Source of the DNA: Aquila chrysaetos chrysaetos
Taxonomy: Eukaryota > Chordata > Aves > Accipitriformes > Accipitridae
Assembly: GCF_900496995.4 (NCBI RefSeq)
Contig: NC_044029.1
Location: forward strand, 4,030,001-4,094,000
DNA length: 64,000 bases
Direction of reading: 5' to 3'
Of the stretch, positions 1-14,200 are shown piece by piece (position 1 is the stretch's first letter; the number at the start of each line of letters is the position of its first letter). The notes beneath the pieces were generated by a model. That model saw only the letters and a program-made list of their open reading frames with translations. It was not told the DNA's origin and ran no database searches. The translations under genes were made by a program, and so were the position numbers.

Positions 1-2156
1 CTTCCCCCCTCCACCCCTGCTACTTCTTAGTGCCTCAGAATGCAGTGCATTATACAGGTCATAAAAGAGCTGATGAAATGCTATTTGTTCTATGTATTGT
101 TCAATAATCGTTATGATTTTCTGTATTAAAAATAATTGGCATAACTTTATGGAGAAATTGGAGCTACTGACCTAATCTGGAATAATTTACACACAACAAA
201 GAACTTTGTTCTTAAAGAATCTTTGTGCGAGGCCACCACCAAATATTTGCAGAGTTGTTTGGTCCCTCCCTCTCTTTAAATGTGTCTGAGTGACTTCTCT
301 AAGTCCCTTCCAGCTCCTTTTGCTACGGTCTGCTTTTAATAGGGATGGAAATTAAGACTATAATTGCCTTCACTAGATCTTAGATGCATGTTTTAAGAAG
401 AGTCCTTTAAAAAGTATTGCTCATGGTTTTACGTTTTCATCTTGATTCTGTTTCTTTCACTGGGTTTCATTTATTCGCCCAGGTTTGTGTTACACCATCT
501 TGTTAAAACAGTTGCAAGGATTTGTTCGGATATTTATCCTTCTATACAGCTTACTTCCTTTTGTGGGTGCGTCCCCTATCTAAAGGCGCATAGATTGGTC
601 TGTCATTAAAAACTTATCTCACAAAAGCTGCAGGATGAACACTGATATTCTCAGTATCATCTCTGTCCATTTCGAATGCAGCTGTAAAGAGCAGATCCCC
701 ACTCGTGGAAAGCATACACACAGGTGATTTCCTCTGAAGTTTCAGGCCCACCAGAGCATGTAAATTGAACATCAACAGTTCTCTTCTGGGTAGTGTTACT
801 ATCTGTTTATATCTCTCTGTGTAGTTCTCTGCACCTTTACATGATATGAACAAAGATTATCATTGATTCCTACTTACAGCACAGTCTTTTCCTTGGTCTT
901 CCTCTTTTATGCTCCTTTAGTGACTTTGGAGTACTCAAGACATCTGGGATCAAAATTTCAGACTCTGCAGAGAGGAATAGTAGCTAAAAATGAGGGACAC
1001 ATTAACTTGCAGCTGCCTTCATTTTTAAAGAAATCAAGTTCATTGGCTTACCATCCTGAATGAGCTCTTGGGATTGGAGGAATATGTTTTACTGGAGCTG
1101 TGCAGAGAAGGATTGTTCAGCTCTTGTATAAAATGACTTTAAAAGGAGTTCAATGCCCTCATAGCTAGTGGAAGGAGCTGGCCCTTGTTTATTAAAAAAA
1201 AAAGTCTAGGAGTCCAAAATATTAAAAAAAACCCTTTTAAACAATTCTTAATTAGGATATAAAATCAAACCAAGCAAATTTACCTACACTGACCAACCTT
1301 ACATTATGGAAAAGCAAGCAAAAATACATAGAAAATACAAAGTGCAAGCATTTACTCTCAGGATTCCTGATGCTTCTTGCTTTGTCCTTGTTAATATGTA
1401 TGTATTTATTTTTCAAAACCCAGTGGAAACTCAAGAAAAACTTACCTTTTATTAAAGACTCAGTTGCTGTATTGAGTTAAGTTGTGAGAAAAAACCAGCA
1501 AACTCAGGACTATCTCTGGTACTTTAAACAATAACCCCCAAAATTCTCCAGTCCCCTGTGTCCAAGGAAGACCATCAACACACAGAATCCACTTGAAAAA
1601 ACTTTTGATGATCTGTGGACCTTTTATATGTGTTTCAAAATTTATATCTTTCTGCACATCACCAAGTGTTATTTGCTTATGGGTAGATAAAAGAAGCATC
1701 AGAACACATATTATTCTTAATAAATATTAAGGATAGACACATAAAAATGTTCCTGAAACTGTCAACTGAAGGCTCGTACATGAATGGCATCTACATGCCG
1801 TTTTACCTTATTTGTTTCTTCCTTTAAATTTACAGTAGAATTTGAAGTTGTTTAGAACTCCTAGGAATGTACTAGTAAGTGGAAATGGCATTAATATCAC
1901 ACCATTTGACACCAGTTTCTTTTTAATTTGAATTATTAAAACAGGAATTTAACCCAATTCTTTTGTCTGTATCACAGGGATAATAATTTATACCTGCCTC
2001 ACAGGCCTGTAGCATGAGAAAAGCTCAATGAAGGAGTGGATATGCAAAGTGGCTTTTTAATTAAAGACTCATAGATCAAAGAGAGCTGCTTGGATTGCTT
2101 AGGTTTTACTGAGATACACCAGGAAAAACAGGTTTCATATTTTTGCTTGTTTACAG
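1..2156. other. Presumed intron or upstream part of the C3orf20-like gene
   Basis: No exon with a matching phase 2 end was found before 2157, so the preceding exon is probably left of the window. The stretch is AT-rich. It holds one possible MIR-type scrap near its right end and otherwise nothing recognised. Confidence 0.6.
1965..2035 (+). repeat. Possible MIR-type SINE fragment
   Basis: The segment CAGGGATAATAATTTATACC followed by TGCCTCACAGG and a TGAG...CTCAATGA tail resembles the 3' half of MIR (the conserved GGGATAATAATAG...ACCTACCTCA block). It is short and diverged, so chance similarity is possible. Confidence 0.45.
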
Positions 2157-2277
2157 CAACACTGTAACAGTGATGTTTAATCAGGAAGGAGGTCTGGTGA
2201 CTAATAAAGCTGAAGAAATGGTCAGAGAATGGAAATGGCCTCGGGATGGCAAGCTTGCCCAGCCAGTTATAGCACAG
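2157..2277 (+). CDS. C3orf20-like gene, first visible exon (FAM194 domain part)
   Basis: The acceptor TTGCTTGTTTACAG precedes 2157 and the donor is GTAATA. The exon begins with the third base of a codon and ends in phase 0. The reading starts [20 protein letters not shown] and ends with [16 protein letters not shown]. The Trp-x-Trp-Pro motif is typical of FAM194-type domains. Confidence 0.8.
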
Positions 2278-5200
2278 GTAATATTTATTGCTTTACTTTT
2301 CTTAGAGTTGTTCTTACCTTTTTTTTTTTTAATTTCACATCTTCTGGTCTCTCTGAGGTGTCTTAATTGCAAGGAACACGATGCTTACATTTCTTCTTCT
2401 TTAACACATTCTTTGCAAAGAATGGCTCTCCCAACAGCCTCTACATGAGTGGGTATCGTTACTTCTGTTTTACTCATGTGGCATCTTAGCGAGAAGAAGG
2501 AAAAGCAAATTTCCTGGAACTGTTGTAACTCAGGATTTCAATAAAACAGAGGCCCATCTTCCCTGCTGGAAACAACTTGGAAGAGTCTTTTCTGAGCTTG
2601 GGAATATGAACGAGCCATTCCTCATTTTTCTTTTGGGCATGTTCAGTAGCAGGCAGTTGTTTGCCTTACTTCAGGCCTGATCTAATTTCCACTGAAGTCC
2701 AGCAAATGTCTCCCACTGCTTTGTGGTTACCAGCGCTGGGCCGAGCATGCTGCAAAAATACCAGAAACAAAGGTAAAACATTTGTGACTCAAGTCAGTAA
2801 GCGTGCCTTTGGGCACGGAGTTTGTAAACACACCCATTATTTACAGGGGTTGGATCAGGTGATTTTTTTTTATTCCTCGCTACCTAATATAGAGGCATAC
2901 AAGGCATACATAAGGCCCTGACAGTATGACAGGTAGCCAAACCCATACCAGGTTTTCTTTACTTGGCTCACACTACCAGGCTGGCAGCTGACATGAAGGA
3001 ATAACTTCAAACAAATGGCAATAAAATTCTTACAGCTGCTATGACTGTTTCATATAGGCAGATACTCTTATTTAGGGTTGGGCTTTTGTTTATTCTGTAA
3101 AATCTGCAAGAGTTTGAGACTTCCAAAATATCATGCTGATCTGAGTTTTGGTTTTTACAAAGTCTGTAAAAATTAAAGCAGATAATTACTGAAAGAGTTT
3201 GGGTTATCAAATACAGATTATAGAATATTACAGATTATAGAATGTGAATTATATGCTATATCAAATTAATTTGACGTTCTTCAAGAGCCACATGAAAATG
3301 GAAATGAGTTTAGTAAAGCTGTTAGGTTTTGCTACATAATATTTACTTTCTTTGAATGGGTAGGAATGTCAGAGGCTGGAAAAGGCTGGTGCAAACTGGC
3401 TTTTGGAGTAAATGGACGTGGTTCCAAGTCCCCTGCTTGGTGTCAGCAGGGCATTCTTCATGGTCTGTGTACACAGACAATGCTAAAGGCTTTAGTGACC
3501 GTGATTTTAAGAAAGTGCTTTGTATGTGTCAAATTGCTAATTCTTTACTGGGGACTGAACATTGTCCAAATCCTGCCCACTCTCACCAACAACAGTAGTT
3601 AAAGGGCAAGCAAGGACTAGAGCTTCCCACGTCTGTCCACGTCTGACGCCACAGCCTCTGCCTCAGAAGTATACGTGCTTTCCTGAGCAGTTTGAGAGGT
3701 AGGAGAGTTTCTCAGGTCTTCCTGCTATACAGCATCACCTTCCAAAACATGCACAGTCTCAGTGCATTTGCTTTGGGCAGGAGGCTGGGAGCTGTCTCTG
3801 GCCACAGTTCTTATGCTACAAGCTAACTTCGCAGGATTCAAATGAGAGTGACAGCACGAAAACTTGTTTGTAGACTTAAGCCTAGAGTAACTGATCATTC
3901 CCTCACCTATGACCAACTGTCTTGGATAACCCTTTGAGACTTCAGTCTGCCTCTTCCATCCAAACATAAATATGAAAACTTGGTGGAGTTAGTAAATCTT
4001 CTTTTTTGCTCTTTCAGGTTAATGAATACATCACAGTGAGGATTGCAGGGCGCTTTGCAATTAGCTTGGTCTACAAGTGGCAACATGAAAGTGTGTGCTT
4101 GTCTTTGTCACCGCTGCAGGGTGCGGCTCTTGCACAGTTAGAAGAATGGGTATGTCGTAACTGCTACAGTATTGCATTTTATGAAGGCCCTTTAAAAATA
4201 TTATTCGCTCTGCAAACTCTGGAATTGATGAGCTTTCCATTAAAATACACTTCCCAAGTTTATTTCCTTTTAAGTGTGCTAAGTGCAATGCCACAGAGTG
4301 ATCGAGTAAGAGCTTCTAGAGATTAAATATAAACTCCAGTGGATTTATGCCAATGTCCACCTACCACAGGTCTGGCCCAAAGGGACAGTTATTTCTATGA
4401 ACTTAGGTTCCTATTTCTGCCTTTTTTTTTCTGGCTGATTTCCTTAATTATTTAATGTATTACCTGTTCATAACTTCTGGTGATTAAGTCCCTATCACCC
4501 TACATCCAGTGTTTACTCTGTAGGTTCAGCTAGAACACAGATGAATCTTCATTTTTGCTTAGAAAGGATGGTTAAATATTACCTGTAATTTATCTAGAAT
4601 CCTCTGGTCTACCAAATAGAATACTAAATGCATTGACAGCCCATTCTGAGGTAGGTATAATTTGTTTTGCTGTAGGTAGGGGGGTACTGAATGAAGCCCC
4701 AAGAAATCCTGATCCAAATCTTTCTGGCCTTCACTTCCATGCAGTAAGCTGGCTGTCCAGCTAGATTAATCATCCAGAGCCAAAACCCTACATCTTAATG
4801 GAAAATGCTGTCTTATAGTTGGGTTGAAATATACTGTTCACAAAACAGATTTTTTTGGTGATTTGGGAGTCAGGAAAATGATAGTTACGAAACAGTTGTT
4901 GGAAAAGCAGAAGAAATCTATGATCCAAGTAAAACAAAAACAAAATTCTGTTTGTTCAGAGTTTATTTCCTTCTTCCTGTTATATATGAAAGCATTTAGC
5001 CTAGAAAATGTGAAAGCACACATTGCAATTCTATAAGAGGCATGTATATGTCTCATTGATTTTAAGAGAAATTTAGATTAACTCCTGAACTTCTGAGAAA
5101 TTAAATTTGTTGGAGTTATTAAATAGCATTTTGTAAGAGAGTTTCACAATGTGTAGCTCATAGGCTTAGATGTTAGAATGCGATCCGTGAAACTACTACA

Positions 5201-8200
5201 ACTAACATCACCATCATTAGCAAAAAAATCCCCAACTTCTCACTCACACACCTTTCTGCTTCTGTGGGCAAGGAAACATTCTAAATGAGGGAAGACAAAA
5301 GTCGTAAATTAACGTATTCAATATCTAACCTATTTTTTATTTGTATGGAAACAAAAATTCAATATATGTTTCATAAGCTGGACCTTAGTTTTTTTAAACA
5401 GTTTGGCAATTCTTTGATTAAAGAAGATTGAGAAGCTCTTAATACCTCCATAATAAGCTGTAATCCCTCTGTAATACTGGGATGAGAAACAATACCTTAT
5501 TCCTTCTAATTCTGGAAATGGCTGAGCCATAACAATAATAGAGCTACTCCTGAGTCCCAGTAAGACTGCCGTCTGAAATGCCACCAGAACAAGGCTTTCT
5601 CTAAGGAAGAATGGAGAATTTGAGCCTCTCTCCAAGTAGAACTAGGGAAGATGAAGCACTATGAGGAATTCATTGGATATCTTCCCCTGGTGGAATTGGA
5701 AGGGTCACTGCTCTGAGGGACTACAAGGAAATAGGGAGAATTGGTATAGCAGGAATAAGTCATAGAATCATAGAATCATAGAATCATTTAGGTTGGAAAA
5801 GACCTTCAAGATCATTGAGTCCAACCATTAACCATGCCCACTAAACCATGTCCTGAGTCCTTTGGTTCATTCACACCCTTGAGTAGGTGTTCAGAATTTA
5901 TACAATTCTCAGTTCAAACCTACTTCTTCACACACCAACCCTTCCTTGACACAGCACTGAGGTGGAGAATTTGACTTTAAGAGGATATGACTTTAAATAG
6001 CTGACATAGCAAAATTCACCTGGAAAAAATTCTAGAAAATATATGGCAGACAGCTAAACTCTGAGTCAGAAAGAATCTGTGTCTTCATTTACTCTACTGG
6101 CATGAGGATGTGTCAGTAAAAACCTATGAAGAAGGTATGACCAGAAGGTTTTACTGAGTCATTTTAGTTTGGTTATGGGTCTCTACTCTCTAAGACTCCA
6201 CATTGACTCATTAAGAGGTACCCCAGCAACACACAGCAGATGTATATGGTAGTCTGCAATCTTATTGTCCTCCCTCCTCCAAGCAGATTTATGTCATTTT
6301 AAACACCACTGGTCCTAAAGAACCAATTATTTTGAAAGGTCAGACTTTTTTGAAAATGGGTATGAGAAGGTGGCATTTGCTTACATCAGAATATCAGCTG
6401 TAGTTAGTGGCATTTTAAATACTTGTACCTGTTATTTCATTATAGATTAACTGACAACATCAAAAATGGTCTAAACTTTGAGGTAAATCAGCATTTGTCT
6501 TTGTACTTTGCCTTTTGTTTCTTATTAATGAAAATGATCTTTCCTCTGAATTTTAAACAGTGCTTCTTACTTATAGTCAGCAAGAATCTCTCTCTCTGTG
6601 TTAATCTTTGTCTCGCCCGAAAATCAAATGATCTCCTTTTATAGCAATTAAAATAGCTCTAATTTTTTTGTCAGCTGTCAGCAATCCAAATAATTAGACA
6701 CTACACAGTAAAACCTCATAAACCAACAAAGATTTAAATGTCACACAATGAAAACTGTGAATCCTCATAGCAGAAGTGATGAATACTCTCTTTAAAGCCA
6801 GTTAAGAATACTGGGTATTTGTCTTTCTTCAAGTGGTAGATTCTAAGACTAACACCATTCTTTTTGGAGTCCCATTAGCATCCACTTTCATGTCAGTCTA
6901 TGCTCTTTATGAAGGTTCTTCACCCCAAGAACTCTCCTGCACTAGGCATGGTCATCATTACGAGAAGTTGGACAGTAGACAACATAATCCATATCCTGCT
7001 GCTGGCTACACCTTTAGAAACCAGTTAATCCTTTCAACTCTTTCTGCCCTATGTAAGCATAGCATAATCAGAGATCATTAAAACCAGATATATTGCCACT
7101 ACCTGTCACTTAGTAGTTCCTTTGCATCTGTATTTTCCACCAGCAGAAAATTCTTTTCTTCAAAGCTGAGATAATTTGGACAAGCTATTGGAAATTTAGA
7201 GGAGATTAGAGTTCATTCTGAGGAAATTCTTCTGATTCTTGTCTCTCTAGCCCTCAAATATGTTTAGCCACAGAGACTTTGTATTCATTTCTTCTGAAAG
7301 CGCTAGGTAAGATCTAATTCGCAGGGGTAAATCTGAAAGAGAAAGAGGAGTATTTTCAGGTAGATTTAAATTAATAGTCACACTGTGGCATGGTAGAATC
7401 TGTAACATTTTTAGAGAATACAGAATGTTGGCATGCAAACTCAGATTTTGTTAAAAAGAAATAAAAAATAGTTACGTTAACCTTCAGTGAGTAAGCTGAC
7501 AACTTGCAAGTAAAGAAGCAGGTATTAGGCTGATTTTGATTTATGCAAGAAATTAACAAGACCAAAATCTGCATGGAATGAAAAATACACTTCAATCTTA
7601 ACTGGAAAGAATCCTACAGCTCTGAAGAAGAGTACATTATCTGGTATCTACTCGAATTTAAAGAATTAGGGAAACAAAAATAAAACCACAGTAGTCCTGC
7701 CACAGCTACCTTCTGGCTGAAAAAAAAAGAATCTCAAGGGGCACAATATTAAAAATGTTTATTTTTAATTTAAGAGTATTTTATTTAAGGTATAAAGTAG
7801 AGATTCTGTGTGGAATTAATTTTATATTAATTTCATGTTGCATTTATATTTTTCAGAGAGGCCTTAGTTAATTTTCATTTTCCATAGTTATCAAGGGCTC
7901 TTTCAAACATACACTGATGTATGACTTCTTGGTTGTAAAATGTTATTACATGTATCACACCATTACTATGTATGTTCAGAACAAATTGAAGGCAGAGCAT
8001 TTGTTTGGAATGCAAAGATTTAAATGGTTCTAGAGTCAGTGAAAAATCTAGCAGTTATATCTGCTTCATGCTTTTTTTTTTTTTTTTGCATAGCGCAAAG
8101 TGCTATCTTCTTTGGCTACTGGAGTTTTTATGAGCCCAGCCAAGCAGACAAATACTAACAGTAACTGCTCTGCTTTTCCGTATTCACAGTCCCCTTTGTC

Positions 8201-11200
8201 CAGGCTAGAAGAGGACAGGATTCACTATTGCAACTATTCTCCAGTGATGGTTGAGTTGACTAAAAATGTTTCTTTTTAAATTACACCTCATTCTATCAAT
8301 AACTTGTACTCAGAAGGTGTTTGTATCTGTGAGGCATTTAATAGTGTTATGCCAGTGTCAGCACCATTAAGCACCAGATGGAATCATTAAGTTCTTTAAT
8401 TTGTTTTTCCATTGTTATTTTTTAAAGCCAAAGATGACAGAGCTGTTGATGAAAAATGAAGTTCCAGAGGCAACTGTAAGCCATGTAAATGACATCAGTG
8501 CAGCCAGAGAACTGAGGAATTTGCAGAGGAAGATCTGGAGCATTGTGGATGACTGGCTGCGGTATTATCGCACAGCCCTAGGTCAGGCACGGTCAGAAAA
8601 CAGCTGGGGACATGGTTTTATGAGCTTGTTTCTCTATCCGCAGGTACCAGAGTAGACTAAATAGTCCTCTGAAAGTCAGCCCCAGACTGACCATCAGAGA
8701 ATGCAGACACTGCTGGCTTGAACACTGAACTAGAGAGGAGGCCAGTGGGCTACCTGTTACTCAAATTGGTGAGCAGGTACTTGGGACTCGTGGTACCTCT
8801 GAGGCCAGCAGATAGTTCTATGCTGAGTGCTTCCATACAGCATGGCATTAAAATTGCCAGGCAAGCGCTGAAGAAGCCCACTCCACAAATGACAGCAGTA
8901 TTGCTGCCTCAGTGCCGCTGCGTTCGGACTGATCAGTCCTACAGGGACCGGGCCATTTAGCGCAGACGTAGCAGGGTGTTAACGCACCGTACTGTTCCCC
9001 CGGCCAGGCTGATACCTCTGCACGGTACTGCAATGAGCCAAGCACATCGGCTTGGTCAGGGATCGCTGCAGTGAGGCACATTGCACGGTACGGACATGCA
9101 CCGTGTAGAGCCTTGAAATGTATCTGGGCTGAACAGACAGTGGATTCCAGTCCCATTCTGAGGAAACTGCTGGGGACAATGGGACAGGTAATGACCTGTC
9201 TGATTCCCTACTTCCCTTTTAGTGCAGCTTTTGTTAGACTGAGACTGTGAAGGTGGAGGAAGAAAGGTTTGGAAAAGAGGAGGAAAAAAGTGTGGAGTAA
9301 CTAAAAACCTTTTTTGAAGACTCTTGCTCTATATGCATTAGCTATAACATTTAAATGAACTATCTGATAAGGTAATCCACTGTGAGTTCACATAACTCCT
9401 GACAGCATGAAAGCTAGGCCTGGGCAGAAGGCTAATATAAACTTGATTTCAGCCTTGAATGGAATGAAATTGATTTAGAGAGCTCATGCTGGTGCATTAC
9501 ATGCTGTGGGAATCATTCTGTCAGTGCTTGATACATAAAAGCCTCCTTGATAATACAAACAAAAGCTGTAAGAACATGCTCTGGTTTACTGAACATGGTT
9601 CAGGAAAATAGGTACTGCCTGAATTCTGTATCTTTGCTGATTAATTTAGCAAAAGATACTTTCCATATATTGGAGTCCTTTTATGGGGAAGACAGCTTGA
9701 GCATCACCATGTTCCTTTGGCAGGATTCATTTTACCTCTTCTACCTTGTCAACATCACTGCCAACACTGATAATGTTTTCTTCTGGATCACAATCTAGCC
9801 ACCAGAAAAACCTGCCAACCTGCCAATTCGTTACACCTAATCCAACAGTAGAGAACTGGGTCTGGGCAGGAAGGGGGAGGTATAAAAGGGTGAGGATCAG
9901 ATTTAAGATCTTCCACCTGAGTTAAGACTTTGGCCTTAGCAGGTCAAGGGAGGTGATCCTTCCCCTCTACTTAGCACTAGTGGGGCCATACCTGGAGTAC
10001 TGTGTCCAGTTCTGGGCTCTGCAGTACAAGAGAGACATGGACACGCTGGAGACAGGCCACTGAAGGGCCATGAAGATGATTAAGGGAGCATCTCCCCTAT
10101 GAGGAGATGCTGAGAGAGATGGGACTGTTCAGCCTGGAGAAGAGAAGGCTCAGGGGGATCCATCAATGTACGTAAATACCCAAAAGGAGGGTACACAGAG
10201 GACGGATCCAGGCTCTTTTCAGTGGTGCCCAGTGACAGGACCAGAGGCAAGCGGCACAAACTGAAAAACCAGAGGTTCCCTCTAAATATCAGGAAACACT
10301 TTTTCACTGGGAGGGTGACCAAGCACTGGCAGAGGTTGCTCAGAGAGGTTGTGGAGTCTCCAGCCTTGGAGGCATTCAAAAGCCAACGGGACATGGTCCT
10401 GGGCAGCCGGCTCTAGGTGGCCCTGCTTCAGCAGGGGGGGTTGGACCAGATGATCTCCAGAGGTCACTTCCAACCTTCCAACCAACAATTCTGGGATTCT
10501 GTAATTGTGTGACTAACTTTCACTATTAATTTTCCAGTTTGGATCACACAGCAGATGAGTTACATTTTTCAGTGCAAAACCACCATCAGTTACCAAATCA
10601 GGGCCTAGTTTGTCACCGATTTCAGCAGTGGTGATGTATTTCAGGAATTGACCGCATACGCCTTCAGAAAATGTCTGACCTTCCCCTGCAACCCTTAAGG
10701 AAGGGCATGATTCGGTCTGCGGATGCTCTCCCAGTTACCTCAGGTATGCAGAGATCACAAGGGAAGAGGAAAGAGAACAGCCAAGCTCCCAAGTCAGAAA
10801 CTCCTCTCCTTCTAGATCAAATGCAGTCGGCTCCTCCTTACAGCATGCAGCAGGAACCATACTCTTATCCTCTCAGGTAAATGAGGGGGACAAGGGGAGA
10901 AGATGAAAGAACTACTTTTCCCCCGAGTCACTAAATGGTTCTTTTATGATTGCTTACTTATGCCACACAGTAAGAATTTACATTCTTTTTCCATGAGATG
11001 CTATTATCAGTACCTCAGAGCCTTCATATATCCCTGTACGATACTCTAAAAGCAGTAACAACAATGAAGCAGCAGTTGCGAAGGTTTGGAAAAACGCCCA
11101 TATTAGATCTTTAAATACTATTTCAGCAAATAAGATTAACTTTTTCTTATTATCAGCCACATTTATGATAGTAGCATCCAAAAAACTCTATTTGGGAGCA

Positions 11201-14200
11201 ATGCCTCTCTATATAGTGTGTCATGTGCTTGAATGATGCTCTGCTCTTCCAAGTGCCACCACCTGCCAAGTATAATATATAGAAGATCTGAGCTTCAGAC
11301 TTGCTTTCTAAGAGTTTGTTTAGAGTTGTAGTCATACTACTTTGTTTCACTTAAAAATGTGTAAGGGAAGTCAGAGAAGTGGAGGGAATATTGCTTTCAG
11401 CATCTTTCCTGAGTCCTTGCCTTTTCAAGTACAAGACAGTCTCTATTTGATTTCAAATTATCTGCTAGTCTCAGACAAATGTCTTTTTATGCAATCCATT
11501 AAAGCAAAGAGGTTTGCAATATCCTTAGCCATTATCTGAAACCTGACTCCACCCATCCATGGCACATCCTGCTAATGCAAGATGCTTGTTTTATTTTGCC
11601 TTTAAACTTTCACTTACTTGCTGTTATTTTCTTATACAGGGCTTCTGTTTTACTAAATAGTAATACCAAATCAGAGAAGCTGCATATGACTCGGTTCAAT
11701 GTAAATAAAAGAAGGAATGTACTTTATGTCATTAATTCACGGTAAGGAAATCTAAGCTAAGATTGGACAATGATGGCTCCAGTGTAAACATTGATGGTAG
11801 TAGTTTAGTAGTTGTTCATTTCTGGATACGGTTAAGTAGTTCACTTATGCCTCCAAGCTATTACAACATTGTATAGGATGCATTGCATGTGGAGCCAAAG
11901 CAGTAGTAACTTTTCAAACCTAAGTAATCCACAACTGTCATTCATGCTGTGTCTGCAGTTCCTCATAACAGGAAGACAAGGTGACACGATTTCTCACTGT
12001 ATTTTTGGTGGCTCAAGGTTCCCTTGTGTCTTTGAAGCACGTTTGCTTTTATTGATACCTTTCCTACAGGTAAATAGCAACAGTGCTTTTTTACAAACTC
12101 AATGATGTCTGAGAATGAGCAAAATTAAAGGAACAAAGTACTTTTAATTTCATACAACTAGTCTGTAGCTCAACTAATAAAGTAAAAATACCATAAAACT
12201 AAAGTATTTCATTATTTCTCCTAGTATGCTGAAATTGTAATCTTGTTTTACATACATGTGAAGCTGAAAAGCAAAATTTTGCACATTCTCCTGCTGTTTG
12301 TGAGGCCACTTATGGTCTCTTTTCCCTGATCCATTTATTTTAGACTTACTTCCTTTTTCCTTTGGCTCCCTCCAGCACAATATACCCCCAGCAGATGTCT
12401 AATTCAGGACAGTGCTCCTCATAGCTCTCTGTTTTAATGCTTTTCTCTTGGCACAGCCATTAGGGATTGATCCAACATCCCCAAATACAGCAACAATCTC
12501 TCCATTAGCTTCAGAAGGCCACAGGGGAGGCCTGTGGGCTTTAGAGTCTCTCTTTTTTTTTTTTTTTCCGGTCCAAACCTTTCATAGGATTTGCTCTCAT
12601 TATGAGGAAGTTGTGTTCAAAAGATACTATCACCTGGAGCAGTGTGGCAGGTTCTTACTGATGACATGATGTCTTCACTAGAGATGTGAAGATAAGGCTC
12701 TGGAACTTGGCACTCCTGCTGCCTGCTTTACAGGACCAAACGACCCACAGAATCCCCCTCAAAATGTCAAAGGATTTCTCAGATAAATTAGTCTTCACCA
12801 CACTCATGAAAGACAAATAATACCAACACACATAGCACATACACATGAATATAAAACAAGTATACTACAATCAGCTGTCCAAGGTAAGAGGTGCCTATGA
12901 GACTTTCAAATAATTAGGGAATAGCCTTTGAAGTCTGCTCTCGGCTGCTACCGAAGCCTGCCTGGCTAGCTCGTCTGGTTAAAGCACATCCCTCTTTCTG
13001 CTGTCGGCTTGGGTTCAGAGGCTGCGTTTTGGCAGAAGCAGGGAGCTCCACAGCACTCATGGTTGCATCAAACCTTAAGAAACACCTGAAACATTTAGAA
13101 GACTGCATGCCTTAGATAACAGGCGATGACTGGGCCTAGGCCTGTCATTTATAGAGATGATTTTAAATTATTCTTCAACCTGTACTTGATTTATTTGACT
13201 GTTTATCTTGCTAACACTTTCCCCTATATTTTCTCTTCCTCGTGGCAGGGACAAGCTGTGGGTCACGTCGCAGGCTGCTTGTCCTGCTGTGCTTCGAAGA
13301 ATTATGATGGGGGAGGAAGGAAAGACATGCAGGTGCAGTAATCATCAGATTCCCTATGTGTCAGACCTGGAGTATGATCACCTCATTAACAATCAGATCT
13401 CCTTTAAGGAGCAGATTGTAGTGGTCTGTGTCTCATCTTCTTCACAAACAAACAAGGATCCCAGTGAAGACAAGATAGAGCAGCTGTATAAAAGAAAGAA
13501 CAAGAACAGAAGTATGCCTTGTGCTCAGGTGGGTTTTATCAGACAGTAGATAGTTTTTCCAATACATGGTTGAAAACTTTAAAGAGTCTTTTTGGAATAT
13601 TTTCTGTTTATCTGGTTGCTAAAATATCCAAAAAGTTGTCTTACCAGAAATGTCTAACTGGCACCAACTCCAAATATGTGTTCTACAGGAAATTTAATAT
13701 TAAAAAAATACTTCCAAAGTAGAAAAAAAAGTTTAGAAATGCAAGAGTTTCCTACAAAAAAAGGGCATTTAAAAAAAAAAACTGTTTCTGAAAACTAAAT
13801 ATTACTTGAATCCATATCTTTGAAGATGGAGTAAATTGCTGTTCAGAACTTAGAGGAATTCCTCACATCATTCTTTTTTCTGGAACAGCTGAGGGAGTAA
13901 CCCTGAATAATCCCTTGATGCAGAGCAGGGACCTCAAATCTTGATTGCAAATCCCTAGAACTGAGTTTTGGGGGTCTTTCTAGCTCTGTGACACAGTATG
14001 AGGAAACCCTGCAGTGGGGGTGTGTGGCTACTGTGACATTGCAGGCCCCAAGGACTAGTAACCACAACAATCTTTTGCATCAGTTGAGCAGAAACCTGTG
14101 ATTTGGTAGCAGTGTGACAACACATCTTTTGTTGAAACATTTTAGCTTCCAGGAATCAGCACTTTCTAATAAAAAGGAATGAAAAAAATTCCACACAGAA

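Larger units (their letters stand above)
8582..10644 (+). other. Intron, C3orf20-like gene, with CpG patch and CR1
   Basis: The intron holds a CpG-dense patch at about 8881-9120 and a sense CR1 at about 9940-10511. The rest is AT-rich without recognised features. Confidence 0.8.

Noticed and set aside
614-853. Minus-strand open frame of 79 codons with a protein-like ending
   Set aside because: No convincing splice acceptor or donor, no family resemblance, and no neighbouring exon in the same direction.
10080-10488. Several open frames on both strands
   Set aside because: They lie entirely within the CR1 3' region and are not host genes.
12960-13030. tRNA-like stretch (GGCTAGCTCGTCTGGTTAAA ... 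GGGTTCAGAGG)
   Set aside because: It has a weak A-box and a partial B-box, but no good cloverleaf. The acceptor and T stems do not pair. Probably coincidence or a hopelessly degraded relic.
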